Shown: one piece after another, positions 7,826 to 17,469 of the stretch
How the letters are laid out: each line of letters begins with the position of its first letter
How positions within the stretch are numbered: the stretch's first letter is position 1
NCBI GenBank assembly: GCA_963718405.1
Contig: CAVQYZ010000001.1
Location: forward strand, 941,035 to 1,005,034
Origin: Bog-756 sp963718405
GTDB lineage: Bacteria; Actinomycetota; Acidimicrobiia; Acidimicrobiales; RAAP-2
DNA: 64,000 bases
Direction of reading: 5' to 3'
Program-made: the position numbers and the translations under genes
Notes under the pieces: generated by a model
The model's input: only the letters and a program-made list of their open reading frames with translations
The model's database searches: none
Told to the model about the DNA's origin: nothing

Positions 7826-8834
7826 ATGGTGCGAGCCCGATGGAAGCCGGCCGTCGAGGGGGCGCGACGGGCCCTGGTCGGTGTGGCCAGCCACAACCCG
7901 ACCAGTCGCCGGGTCATGGCCGGGCTCGGGCGTGAGCTGACCGGGGCCTCGGAGCGGGCCCAGGCCCTGGTGGCGGCTCGCCAGGCCGGTATCGCCGATA
8001 CCTACGGGGGGAGCTACTTCGGCGAGGGGCGCGATGCCTCGGGCGACCGGGCCGGGCTGTCGGGATACGCCCGTTACGACCGCATCGCCTCCAACGCCGA
8101 CATCGCCGGATGGTTGTTGTGGCGGAACTTCCGGGTGGTCAACTCGCTCGATGTCGGCTGCGCCACGGGATACCTGGTGGAGGTGCTGCGCGAGCGGGGG
8201 ATCGACGCCCAGGGATGCGACGTGAGTCAGTTCGCCATCGACCACGCCGCCCCGGGCGCGGTCGGCCATGTGCGGGTGGCCAACCTCTTCGCCGGCCTGC
8301 CGTGGGAGGACGGGTCTTTCGAACTGGTGACCGCCCTGGAGATCCTGGAACATCTGCCTCCCGACCGGGTGCCCCAGGCTCTGGGGGAGCTCCGCCGGGT
8401 GTGCGGCGGCTACCTGTACGCCACCATCCCCTCGTTCGGAGTCAATGTGTCCGGACCGGACGGACACTTCGAGGGCAAGGTCCGACCGAACCGTGAGGAC
8501 TACTACCGCCAGCTCGGGTCGGAGTACCTCGGTCCCGTCCCCGAAGACGACCTGGCGGTCGACGCCGAGGGTCAGCTGGTGGAGGGCCACCTCACCATCG
8601 CCTCGTTCGAGTGGTGGACCGGCCAGTTCGAGGCGGTCGGCTTCAGTCGCTGCCCCGACATCGAACGGCGGCTGTACGCCGACATCGAGCCGGCCGACCT
8701 GGCCCCGTACTGGAACATCTATGTCTTTGCCACCGACGGCGCAGCAGCCGTCACCACCGAACCGCTCCGTCCGGAGCGGTCCTCTGGCCGAGCTGGGGCT
8801 CCACCATCCTTTGCTCGAACGGGATCAGCCATGA
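7826..8834 (+). CDS. SAM-dependent methyltransferase (class I)
   Basis: A Rossmann-fold methyltransferase. The SAM-binding motif I is SLDVGCATGYLVEVL (about residue 107). Motif II ends in GCDVSQFAI and the post-motif region shows GSFELVTALEILEHLPP. The C-terminal part has a YFxG-like YYRQLGSEYLG and conserved aromatic residues. As written, the frame runs without a stop into the enoyl-CoA hydratase, which would give a 610-residue fusion. Shifting one base near 8780 gives a terminus (AELGLHHPLLERDQP) whose stop overlaps the next ATG (ATGA), the normal arrangement here. I favour two genes with an indel. The substrate is not evident. Confidence 0.75.
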
Positions 8835-9658
8835 GCGGATCCGACGGCTGGTCGTCGTTGGAGGATTTCGAGCATCTCCGGTTCGACCGGCCCGAACCCG
8901 GGGTGCTGCTCATCACCATCGACCGACCGGAAGTGCTCAACGCCGCCAACGAGCGGCTCCACCGGGAGCTGTCGGCGATCTGGCCGGTGGTCGATGCCGA
9001 CCCGACGGTGGCTGTCTCGGTGATCACCGGGTCGGGGAGGGCCTTTTCGGCCGGTGGCGATCTGTCCATGGTGGAGGCCATGACCACGGACCAGATGGCC
9101 GTGGTGGAGCAGTGGCACGATGCCAACGCCGTGGTCGAACAGATGCTGGTCTCGGTCAAGCCGATCGTGTCGGCCATCAACGGGGTGGCGGTGGGGGCAG
9201 GTCTGGCCGTGGCCCTGCTGGCCGACGTCAGCATCATCGCCGAGTCGGCCCGGCTGTCGGATGGCCACGCCCGGCTCGGAGTGGCGGCCGGCGACCACGC
9301 CGCTTTGATCTGGCCCCTGCTGTGCGGCATGGCCAAGGCCAAGTACTACCTCATGACCGCGGACTTCATCGAGGGGCCCGAGGCCGAGCGCATCGGGCTG
9401 GTGACCAGATGTGTGCCCGACACCGAGGTCGTCACCGAGGCGCTGGCCGTCGCCCACCGACTGGCCCAGGGCAGTAGGACCGCGGTTCAGTGGACCAAGC
9501 GATCCCTCAATCAGTGGCTGCGGGCCGCGTCGCCGGCCTTCGGTGAGTCGTTGGCTCTGGAGATGCTGGGCTTCCTCGGACCAGACGCCGCCGAGGGTGT
9601 TGCCGCACTCCGTGAACGTCGGCCCCCACGTTTCCCGTCGGCTGAACAGCCAATCTGA
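8831..9658 (+). CDS. Enoyl-CoA hydratase/isomerase family protein
   Basis: A crotonase-fold enzyme of about 275 residues. LITIDRPEVLNAANERLH opens the domain. The oxyanion-hole segments are GSGRAFSAGGDLSMV and INGVAVGAGLAVALLADVSI. The position that is a catalytic Glu in classical hydratases reads GHARLGVAAGDHAALIW, so the acid residue is not conserved in the usual place. It may act as an isomerase or another crotonase activity. ATG at 8831 overlaps the stop of the upstream methyltransferase. Acyl-CoA substrate is inferred from the family. Confidence 0.85.
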   Translation: MSGSDGWSSLEDFEHLRFDRPEPGVLLITIDRPEVLNAANERLHRELSAIWPVVDADPTVAVSVITGSGRAFSAGGDLSMVEAMTTDQMAVVEQWHDANAVVEQMLVSVKPIVSAINGVAVGAGLAVALLADVSIIAESARLSDGHARLGVAAGDHAALIWPLLCGMAKAKYYLMTADFIEGPEAERIGLVTRCVPDTEVVTEALAVAHRLAQGSRTAVQWTKRSLNQWLRAASPAFGESLALEMLGFLGPDAAEGVAALRERRPPRFPSAEQPI

Positions 9659-9680
9659 CCGGCCGACCCCCGACCCCGGC

Positions 9681-10856
9681 CTAGGACACGGTGACCAGGG
9701 TGCCGATGGGGGTGTAGGGGAACACCACCTCGGCATGGTCCGGGGGCATCTCCACACAGCCGTCACTCTGGGGGAAGCCGTAGCTGGACCGCACGAACCC
9801 GTGGAGGGCGTCGCCCCCGTTGAAGTAGCTGACCCAGGGGATCCCGGGGTCCGAGTAGTGCGAGCCGTCGGGATTGGTCCCGGTCATGGTGGTGGAGAGG
9901 AATCGCTCATAGACCGGGAAGGTGCCGTCCGCCGTGGCGGCCCCGGCCACCCCGGTGTTGGCCAGGGTCGAGTACACCTCGACCCCGTTGTCGTAGACGG
10001 TGGCCGTCTCGGGCAGGTCCTTGGTCACGTAGACGTAGTTGTAGTCAGCCGGGTCCATGGCCCCGGCCTGGGCTGCCGCCAGCAGTTGGCTCCACACCAT
10101 GGGCCCGGCCAGGCCGTCGGTCTTGAGGTTGTGGCGGGACTCGAAGTTCATGACCGCCCCGGTGGTGATGACGTTGGGGGTCCCCACGGTCCACAGGCTG
10201 GTGAGGGAGGCCGGCTCGGCGAAGCGCCAGGCGAAGGTGCCCTGTTGGGGCTGGGCCACCTCTTGGGGGGCCACCACTGCTCCGGCCGGGGTGAAGCTGA
10301 CCGGGAGGTAGCCCAACTGGGCCAGGAGCTGTTGGAGGCGGAGCGTGCTGCCCGGGCCCACGGTGAACTCGGTGGTGACCGGGCGGCTCAGGGCCTTACC
10401 GGTGGCACTGGTAACCCCGGCCGGCACGGTCACCGTCTCGGTGCTGGAGGGGACCAGGGGGCCGCTGGCCACGAACTGGTAGGTGTCGGGGGTGACCACC
10501 TCCCAGGTCCCCGCCACCGCCGGGGTGAGCGTGGGGGTCACGGAGTGGGCCGAGAGGGGCAGGGAGAACTGCACCGAGATGGTGGCATCGCTCGGCACTT
10601 GCGCCGCCCCGTTGGCCGGGGTGACCGAGGCCACCGAGAACGGGGCGGCCCGGGTGGCCACGCCCACCTCGCGGGCGGCGGCCACCGAGGTCGGTGAGGC
10701 CGCGGCCCGGCTCTTGTTCTCGTGAATGACCACCGCCGTCGCCGCCACCGCCACCACGGCTACGCCAGCCAGGGTGATGGCCACCAGCCAGCTCTTCTGC
10801 CTGCCGGAGGCCTTGTCGGGGCGCGTGGTCGCCGTCTTTGAATGGGCTCCAGGCAT
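9681..10856 (-). CDS. L,D-transpeptidase (YkuD) with Ig-like domain, membrane anchored
   Basis: This would cross-link peptidoglycan (3-3 links) from the outer face of the membrane. One transmembrane helix (about residues 24-45, LVAITLAGVAVVAVAATAVV) anchors it. Then follow a Big_5-like beta domain (VTPANGAAQVPSDATISVQF), a peptidoglycan-binding-like region (MNFESRHNLKTDGLAG) and a C-terminal YkuD domain with HGFVRSSYGFPQSDGCVEM. The catalytic Cys is in S-D-G-C-V; the usual His of S-H-G-C is Asp here, while an earlier His (LHGF) is kept. Start is ATG at 10856. It lies alone between convergent echA and the glnD end. Confidence 0.88.
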   Translation of the reverse strand: MPGAHSKTATTRPDKASGRQKSWLVAITLAGVAVVAVAATAVVIHENKSRAAASPTSVAAAREVGVATRAAPFSVASVTPANGAAQVPSDATISVQFSLPLSAHSVTPTLTPAVAGTWEVVTPDTYQFVASGPLVPSSTETVTVPAGVTSATGKALSRPVTTEFTVGPGSTLRLQQLLAQLGYLPVSFTPAGAVVAPQEVAQPQQGTFAWRFAEPASLTSLWTVGTPNVITTGAVMNFESRHNLKTDGLAGPMVWSQLLAAAQAGAMDPADYNYVYVTKDLPETATVYDNGVEVYSTLANTGVAGAATADGTFPVYERFLSTTMTGTNPDGSHYSDPGIPWVSYFNGGDALHGFVRSSYGFPQSDGCVEMPPDHAEVVFPYTPIGTLVTVS

Positions 10857-10945
10857 CTCTACTCCTCAGCAGGAAATCTACCAGTCGTCGCCGCAACCCG
10901 GTCGCCACCCCTCCCGGCGTCGGGGGCCGACGGGTGGAGGTTCTC

Positions 10946-13308
10946 CTAGTCGGCGGCGTGTTCGGCGACCCGGCGTTCGATGGTGGTCACCACCACCTCG
11001 AGGGCTTGGGAGTCGGTCAGCTTCTGACCGTCGGGGTCTCGGACGTAGAAGGCGTCCACCACCGCGGAGCCGAAGGTGGAGACCTTGGCAGATGTCACAT
11101 CGAGGCGGCAGTCGACCAGGGCCCGGGTGATCCGGTGGAGCTGCCCGACCACGTCTTCAGCCCGTACCTCGACCACCGTGGCCGTGGCCGAGGCGTTGTT
11201 GTCCACCGTTACCTGGGTCGACACCAACTGTGGCGTGGTGAGCCGGCGTTCGTGGCGGTAGGTGCGGGCCCGCTCGGCCAGCTGCTTTTCGATGGAGAGG
11301 GTGCCGGCCATGATCTTGGCCAGATCGTCGGCCAGCCGGGCCGACGACGGCCAACGCCCCCTCGACGACTCGACCGTGAAGATCTCCACGGCCACCCCGT
11401 CCTCGCCGGCCACCACCGCGGAACGAACATTGAGGCCGTGGAGGGCCAGCACCCCGGTCACCTCGGCCAGCAGTCCGAAGTGGTCGACGGCCACCACCAT
11501 GACGGTGGGGTCGTCGACCGACAGCGCCGGGACCCCGTGGGTACGCACGGTGTCCATGATCATCCGCAACTCGTCAGTGATCCACGGGGTCGGGGGAGGC
11601 GCGGGCTCTCCGGCCAGCAGTCGCCCGGTGCGCTCGACCAGGTCGGCCATCAGGCCTGCCTTCCACGGACCCCAGGCGGACGGCCCAGTGGCCAGGCTGT
11701 CCGCCTCCACCAGGGCGGCCAGGAGGTCCAGCGTGGACCGGTCTCCCACCTCGTCCGCCACCCGTTGGGCGGTGGCCGGATCGTCGAGGTCGCGCCGGGT
11801 GGCACTGTCGGGCAACAAGAAGGTGCAGCCTCACCAGGGTGACCAGGGTGTCGACATCTTCGGGTGGGAAAGCCCATCCGGCCGGCGATGTCGCGCACCA
11901 CGGTCATGCCGACCTCGGTGTGGTCACCGGGGAACCCTTTGCCGATGTCGTGCAACAGGGTGCCGATCAGGAGGAGATCCACCCGGTTGACCCGGTGGGC
12001 CAGGGTGGCAGCGTTGGCGGTGGCCTCGAGCAGATGGCGGTCGACGGTGAACCGGTGATACGGGTTCCGCTGGGGCTTGTTCCTCACGGCCGCCCATTCA
12101 GGGAGGTATCGCTCGAGCAGGCGGCGTTGGTCCAGAGCCTCCAGGGCGTCAATGGCCGGCGGTCCGGTGGCCAACAGGCGGACCAGGGTGGCTCGCAGTT
12201 CGTCGGACCAGGGTTCGGAAACCACCGGGGCCTTGCGGCCCAGCAGGTTGAGCGCTTCCCGGGCGATGGGAAGGTTCTTCTCGGCGCTGACGGCGGCCAT
12301 CCGAAGTGAGAGCGAGGGGTCGCCACTGGGATCCGCCGCCGGAGTCAGCACCACCTCGCCTCCACTCACGGCGATATCGGGCTCGCCGACGACCGGCACT
12401 ATGCCGTCGCCACCCCGTTCGGAGCGACCCCGCCGCCACGACCGCCCGGAGCCACTCTGTTGGTGGGACCATGCCGTCCGCCGCCGCCAGGCATCGTCAC
12501 CCTCCCAGGCCACGGTGCGCCCGGCCGTGGCCACCTTCAGCATCAGTGAGTCGGTGTCCGGCTCGCCGAGCGCCTTGGCCACTTCGTCCTGCTCCTGGAG
12601 CAGCAGCTTGTTCTGCTCCCGCCCGGCGCGCCGGTGCAGCTCCACCCGTATGGCGGTCAGGGCGGAGCGGGCATTGTCGATGGCGACGGTGTCCACGTAG
12701 TCCGACAGCGCCGGAATGGCCTGCATCATGGCCAACAGCGCGGCTACGTCCCGTAGGCCACCGTGAGCTTCTTTGAGGTCCGGCTCGAGCAGGAACCCGA
12801 CGTCGCCGTAGCTGCGGTCCCGCTCCGTGACCAGACCGGCGAGCACGTCGAGCCAGGGAGGTTTCTGCTTGACCCACCGCTCACGGGCGGTCTCGATCAT
12901 CGGCTCGGCCACCTTGGGGTCGCCGCAGACCACCCGACCGTCCAGCAGGCCGAGGGCCACCCGGAGGTCCTTGCCCGCCATCTCCAGGGCCTCGTGCGGA
13001 CTCCGGACGCTGTGGTCGAGCGGGACCCCCTCGTCCCATACCGGGTACCAGATCTGGTCGGCGATGGCCGAGACGTCCTGCTTGCCCCGATAGATGAGGA
13101 CCACGTCGAGGTCGGAGAACGGACACAGCTCGCCTCGTCCGTAGCCGCCCACGGCCACCAGGGCCATCCCCCGGTCCTCCCCGTCGGTGACGTTGTCGAA
13201 CAGGTCGGTCAGCCAGCCATCGGCCGCCTGGGCATAGGCGTGGCAGAACGCATCCCCCTGGAGGTCCCGGCGTTCGATGAGCGTCTGGCGCAGTGCACGC
13301 AGGGACAC
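10946..13308 (-). CDS. glnD: GlnD, PII uridylyltransferase/uridylyl-removing enzyme (two frameshifts)
   Basis: GlnD senses glutamine and (de)modifies PII proteins. The nucleotidyltransferase domain has VGGYGRGELCPFSDLDVVL. The central helical domain and the HD hydrolase motif LLHDIGKGFPGDHTEVG follow. Two C-terminal ACT domains are visible (VMVVAVDHFGLLAEVTGVL and VVGQLHRITRALVDCRLDV). The frame breaks twice: near 11868 before PPEDVDTLVTLVRLHLL, and near 11817 before LPDSATRRDLDDPAT. Each is one extra base, and both joins restore family sequence. The start is uncertain: GTG at 13308 is preferred because the ATG at 13446 would overlap the divergent gene. No PII gene is in the window. Confidence 0.88.
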
Positions 13309-13401
13309 CGCCGGACCGTACCACCGGCCACCTCGGAAGGGTGGTTCTGGACCACGCCCTGCCGCGGCCGCTGACAGGTCGGTATGGGTTACCCTGGACC
13401 T

Positions 13402-13620
13402 ATGGCCAGAGGACAGAGCATCGAACCCCGGGGCGAAGAGCACCACGGGTTGAGCGTCTTCGACGGCGTGCTGATCGTCGGCGGCGGGCTCATCGCGCTG
13501 TTCGTGGCCTTCGAGGTCCTCGGGTTCATTGCCGGAGTGTTGTGGTTCTTGGTCAAGCTGGTCGTGGTGGTGGCTCTGATCGCCCTGGTGGTCAAGCTGG
13601 TCTTTCGCCGGCGATCCTGA
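13402..13620 (+). CDS. Small membrane protein
   Basis: A 72-residue protein with a charged N terminus of about 17 residues. Two adjoining hydrophobic segments follow (GVLIVGGGLIALFVAFEVLG and a Leu/Val-rich one), ending in KLVFRRRS, a positive cytoplasmic tail. No family is recognised. It is divergent from glnD and convergent with the GT4 gene. Start ATG at 13402 is chosen over ATG at 13384 because the latter would leave little room for a promoter. Confidence 0.6.
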   Translation: MARGQSIEPRGEEHHGLSVFDGVLIVGGGLIALFVAFEVLGFIAGVLWFLVKLVVVVALIALVVKLVFRRRS

Positions 13621-13630
13621 CCGGCACCGG

Positions 13631-14662
13631 CTACGAGCCGGCGACCATCGACTCGAACAGCTCGATGTGCTCGGTGACCATGCGAGAAGTCGAGAAGTAA
13701 CCCTCCACCGCCATCCGGCAGTCGCTGCGGTTCAGTTTGCCCAGCCGCCCGATGGCCTCGACCATGGACTCCTCGTCGTCGCACAGGAATCCGGTGCGAC
13801 CGTCGTCGACCACCTCGGGGGCCGCTCCCTCGGGGAAAGCCAGCACCGGGGTGCCACAGGCCAGTGCCTCGATCATCACCATCCCGAAGGGCTCGTTCCA
13901 GCGGATGGGGAACAAGAGGGCCGAGGCGCCGGCCAGGAGCTCCAGCTTGCGCTCGTGGGACACCTCGCCCAGGTAGTGGGCGTCGTCGCCCAGGAGGGGC
14001 TCCACGTGTTCGGAGAAGTACCGCATCTCCCACGGTTCACGCATCTTGGCTGCCAGGTAGATACGGATGCCGGCCCGGCGGGCAATGTTGATGGCCCGAT
14101 GGGGTCCCTTGTCCTCCGACATCCTCCCCAGGAAGAGGACGTAGGGACCCTGGTCGTCACCTGCTCCGTCTCCCACCGGAAAGTGCGAGGCGTCAACGCC
14201 GTGGTGGATGACCCGGGAGATGGGGATCTGTGGAGCGGCCCGACGCTGGGCGTGGGAGATGGCCACGATCGGAACCCGGTCCGCATTGGCCCGGTAGAGG
14301 TCGGTCAACTCCTCGTTGAAGGGGCCGTGGATGGTGGTGGCCACCGGCAGCTTGGGGAACCGTTCCGAGTAAAAGGGTCCCATCATGGTGTGGTCGTGGA
14401 CCACGTCGCAGTGGCGCACCGCCTCGTAGGCGTGGATGACGTGGCGGATCTCGGGGACCACCATGCCGATCCGGGTGCCTTCGGCGGCCGGCAGGACCCA
14501 CTGGCGGGGGACCGGACAGGTCGAGTCACCGGTGGCGAAGAGCAGGACTTCGTGTCCGGCGTCCTGCAACCCTCGGGCCAGCTGGTCGACCACCAGCTCG
14601 ATTCCACCGTAGAGAAGTGGCGGAATCGGGGTCCAAGGCGGGGCAATCATTCCGATCTGCAT
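13631..14662 (-). CDS. GT4-family glycosyltransferase
   Basis: A GT-B fold glycosyltransferase of about 343 residues. The N terminus IAPPWTPIPPLLYGGIELVV is typical of GT4 enzymes that act on lipids or small sugars. The C-terminal nucleotide-sugar site is seen in GPYVLFLGRMSEDKG and EPFGMVMIEALACGTPV, which holds the E-x7-E motif. It is cytosolic and transfers a sugar from an NDP or GDP donor. Acceptor unknown. Start ATG at 14662 (or 14674). It lies alone, divergent from tRNA-Cys. Confidence 0.88.
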   Translation of the reverse strand: MQIGMIAPPWTPIPPLLYGGIELVVDQLARGLQDAGHEVLLFATGDSTCPVPRQWVLPAAEGTRIGMVVPEIRHVIHAYEAVRHCDVVHDHTMMGPFYSERFPKLPVATTIHGPFNEELTDLYRANADRVPIVAISHAQRRAAPQIPISRVIHHGVDASHFPVGDGAGDDQGPYVLFLGRMSEDKGPHRAINIARRAGIRIYLAAKMREPWEMRYFSEHVEPLLGDDAHYLGEVSHERKLELLAGASALLFPIRWNEPFGMVMIEALACGTPVLAFPEGAAPEVVDDGRTGFLCDDEESMVEAIGRLGKLNRSDCRMAVEGYFSTSRMVTEHIELFESMVAGS

Positions 14663-14712
14663 GGCACGATTCAAGCATCCTGGTGGGGAGGATAGGATCG
14701 CCGGGCGCCAAG

Positions 14713-14787
14713 GGCGGCGTGGCCGAGTGGTTTAGGCAGGGGCCTGCAAAGCCCCGTACGGCGGTTCGATTCCGCCCGCCGCCTCCA
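14713..14787 (+). tRNA. tRNA-Cys (anticodon GCA)
   Basis: A full cloverleaf fits: acceptor arms GGCGGCG and CGCCGCC, a D arm around GGTTTAGGCA, the anticodon loop CTGCAAA with GCA, and the T arm CGGTTCGATTCCG. The discriminator is U, and CCA is encoded (14785-14787). Length is 75 bases. Confidence 0.95.
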
Positions 14788-14843
14788 ATTGAAGGACGAG
14801 GAACCCCTGCTTGGGCTGTCAGTCAGCCGGGTAGGGTGAACGG

Positions 14844-15317
14844 GTGGCCGCTGAATCGACGGTGCGGTCCGAGCCGGAGGAACCTCCCCGGAGGCGATCA
14901 TGGGCCCAGCGGGACCGGATCATCCCCAAGACTCGGCAGCTGACGTTCAGCAGCCGACTCCTGTTCAGGATCGACCACTACACCTCACTGCCGTGGGCGG
15001 CACTGGTGGTGGCGGTGGTCCTCCTCGCTGACATAGTCGCCGGGCTGTTTCTGGGCTTTCGCACCGGATGGCTGACCTCATTCGAGGTTGCCACTTCCGT
15101 GGTGACCCTGATGATGTTGTTCGTCATCCAACACACCCAGGGTCGGGAGCAGGCTGCCACTCAGCGAAAGCTCGATGAGTTGTTACGCGCCCTTCCGGAG
15201 GCGCAGAGCGGCCTCATGATGCTGGAGGAGGCTTCCGACGATGAGATGCGGGATGTCGAAGAAGACCAGCGTGAGTCCAAAGAGAGCGCCGTGAGTACTT
15301 CGGAGTCCCCGACCTAG
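14844..15317 (+). CDS. Low-affinity iron permease-like membrane protein
   Basis: A 157-residue protein with two membrane helices (about residues 50-72 and 78-97). The region SVVTLMMLFVIQHTQGREQAATQRKLDELLRA matches the conserved part of the Fet4-like low-affinity Fe/Cu permease family in bacteria. The C terminus is acidic and likely cytoplasmic. Iron transport is a family label and is poorly tested in bacteria. The GTG start at 14844 is the first in frame after tRNA-Cys. Confidence 0.72.
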   Translation: MAAESTVRSEPEEPPRRRSWAQRDRIIPKTRQLTFSSRLLFRIDHYTSLPWAALVVAVVLLADIVAGLFLGFRTGWLTSFEVATSVVTLMMLFVIQHTQGREQAATQRKLDELLRALPEAQSGLMMLEEASDDEMRDVEEDQRESKESAVSTSESPT

Positions 15318-15353
15318 GTGCTCACAGCGATCTGGTCGTGGGCCGCCGGGCCT

Positions 15354-16175
15354 TCACCCAGTTGGCGGGGCGGCGTAGTCCCATACCAGGTGGGGGTCCT
15401 GGCTGGCATCGAGCAGGAGATTGGCGGGCACCGCTTTGTCGATATGGCCGATGAGTCCGCGGTAGATGCCGTAGCCGACCAGCTCCTGTAGCCGGGGCGG
15501 AAAGGACCGGACCGTGCCGCGGGACAGGCCGAGTTGTTGGTTCTCCTGCTGACGGATATATCCGGCGCAGTAGTTCATGGCGATGCCTACCCGCCGGGAC
15601 GACGTGCGGTTCGACCCGCCACCGTGCCACAGGCTGCCGTGCCACACCAGCACACTTCCCTTGCCCATTTCGGCGGGAATGGAGTCGTACTCACTGAAGA
15701 GATCCGGTGACTCGGCCGCCAGATGGGAGCCCGGAATGATCCTGGTGGCCCCGTTGTCCTCGGTGAAGTCCGTCAGGGCCCACATGGTGTTGCACACCGT
15801 CGGAGGGTGGGGCTTCGGTAGCGGGATGACCTGGTCATCGGCATGGATCGGTTGAGGCGTTTCGTCCGGTCCGATGGCGATGGAGGAGAGGGAGGACACC
15901 AGCAGCCCGGGGTCAAGAACCCGTTCGCAGATGGGGAGGATGGCCGGGTGGACCGGGATCCTCTCGAATGGGGATCCGTGGGCCAGGAGATTGTAGATAC
16001 GGGTGGTGTGGGTCCCCTCGAACGAGTTGTCGGCCGGCACGATCCCCAGCTGTCGTTCGAGTCGGACGAGCCCTTCGTTCAGGTCGTCGATCAGGTCGAT
16101 GTCGATGGCGTCCTCCACGATGAAGTAGCCGACCTCTTCGATGGTGGCCGCGGCGGTATCGAAATCGGCGCTCAT
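15354..16175 (-). CDS. Phytanoyl-CoA dioxygenase (PhyH) family protein
   Basis: An Fe(II)/2-oxoglutarate dioxygenase of 273 residues. The iron-binding facial triad appears as IHADDQ (H-x-D, about residue 114) and the distal His in VLVWHGSLWHGGG, and the 2-oxoglutarate Arg is in SNRTSSRRVGI. It would hydroxylate a small or CoA-linked substrate in the cytosol. Substrate is unknown. It is divergent from the DUF2127 gene with a 42-base gap, so the two may share a promoter region. Confidence 0.87.
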   Translation of the reverse strand: MSADFDTAAATIEEVGYFIVEDAIDIDLIDDLNEGLVRLERQLGIVPADNSFEGTHTTRIYNLLAHGSPFERIPVHPAILPICERVLDPGLLVSSLSSIAIGPDETPQPIHADDQVIPLPKPHPPTVCNTMWALTDFTEDNGATRIIPGSHLAAESPDLFSEYDSIPAEMGKGSVLVWHGSLWHGGGSNRTSSRRVGIAMNYCAGYIRQQENQQLGLSRGTVRSFPPRLQELVGYGIYRGLIGHIDKAVPANLLLDASQDPHLVWDYAAPPTG

Positions 16176-16217
16176 GGGATCTCCTTTGGCTTCGTGGTCT
16201 CAGCCTATTGTGCGGGT

Positions 16218-17033
16218 GTGCACGGTACGAAGCGACCGGAGAATCGTTATGAGCTCCTGACCTGCGCCTTCAAGGGGCACGCAGTGGTGGGCACGGACGC
16301 GGCCGTTGTCACGGCGGAGGACTCCGCCCTGGTTCGACAGCATGGAATGACCCGTTGGCACCGTTGTCTGCGGTGCGACGCATGGGTGGCTGGAACCATC
16401 CCCGAAGAGCCGGCCCGCCAACGGGTGCCGTCGAGGGAGGAGATCGACCTTCCGGCCCGAGGGTTGATCCTGCGGGACCGGTACGTCCTCCGGCTCATCG
16501 CCATCGACCGCGCCATTCACGTAATTGTGCTCACCCTTCTGGCCGTCGTGCTCTTCACCTTCGCCAGTCATGACACGTCGCTCCGTCACGACTACACCAA
16601 CATCATGAACGATCTGTCCGGCGGCGACCCCGGCGGGGCCCAGCTCCGCGGCATCCTCGGCTATCTGCGTAGGGCGTTTGAATACTCGCCTCGGCACCTG
16701 GTCCATCTGGGACTGGTGGTCACTGCCTATGCCGCTCTGGAGGCCACCGAGATGGTCGGTCTGTGGTTGACCAAGCGGTGGGCCGAATATCTGACGTTGG
16801 TGGCCACCACGATCCTGGTTCCGTTCGAGATCTACGAACTGGTCCTCGGGGTCAGTGCCTTCAAAGTGATCACCTTGGTGATCAATCTGGCCATCGTGGT
16901 GTACCTACTGTTGGCCAAGCGGCTCTTCGGGCTCCGGGGAGGGCACCGGGTTGACGTTGAACGACGACGCCAGTCCAGCGGATGGCCCGCCATCGATCGA
17001 CTGACTCCGCCCTTGCCGTCCTCCACGCCCTGA
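16218..17033 (+). CDS. DUF2127 family membrane protein
   Basis: A 271-residue protein. The N-terminal 80 residues are soluble with a Cys pair (HRCLRCDAW) that could bind metal. Four hydrophobic segments follow. The signature run is LRLIAIDRAIHVIVLTLLAV, then YAALEATEMVGLWLTKRWAE and LVPFEIYELV, which place it in DUF2127. The family's function is unknown. The GTG at 16218 is taken as start because upstream sequence is the divergent PhyH gene. Confidence 0.8.
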   Translation: MHGTKRPENRYELLTCAFKGHAVVGTDAAVVTAEDSALVRQHGMTRWHRCLRCDAWVAGTIPEEPARQRVPSREEIDLPARGLILRDRYVLRLIAIDRAIHVIVLTLLAVVLFTFASHDTSLRHDYTNIMNDLSGGDPGGAQLRGILGYLRRAFEYSPRHLVHLGLVVTAYAALEATEMVGLWLTKRWAEYLTLVATTILVPFEIYELVLGVSAFKVITLVINLAIVVYLLLAKRLFGLRGGHRVDVERRRQSSGWPAIDRLTPPLPSSTP

Positions 17034-17102
17034 ACCGTGCGATGACGCCATGTGGTGCTTGGGGTCTCCAGGTGTAGGCCGAGTGGTATCGTCCCCCGGT
17101 AC

Positions 17103-17178
17103 GGGCCGTTGGCGCAGTTGGTAGCGCACTTGCATGACACGCAAGGGGTCGTGGGTTCAAGTCCCGCACGGCCCACCA
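17103..17178 (+). tRNA. tRNA-Val (anticodon GAC)
   Basis: Acceptor arms GGGCCGT and ACGGCCC pair, with discriminator A and encoded CCA (17176-17178). The anticodon arm CTTGC-ATGACAC-GCAAG presents GAC. The T arm GTGGGTTCAAGTCCCGC is normal. Length is 76 bases. Confidence 0.95.
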
Positions 17179-17469
17179 GAAACACCCAGGTCAGGTTCAC
17201 CGCTAGTCCGGGTTTAGCCGAAAGTGAAGTTCAAGAGCGCACAAGTGTTTGAAGGGCCTTCTAGAGGGCGAGCTGACGGGAAGTTCGATGGACAACGCTC
17301 GGCCCTCCACCGAGAGCCTTCGAGCGCCGCAGCTTGGGAGTGCACTCCGCGGGTGACGACCAGGAGGGCAGTCCGCCGTGACGGCAAGCGTGCCGTTCTC
17401 AAGGAACACCGGATGGACTTCGATGCCTGACGTGAACCGGACGATCGGTTACCTACGGCGGATGGGGGC

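Noticed and set aside
17224..17430. Frame of 68 codons after tRNA-Val(GAC)
   Set aside because: No ribosome site and no protein-like composition; the 17179-17469 stretch is best left without a gene.
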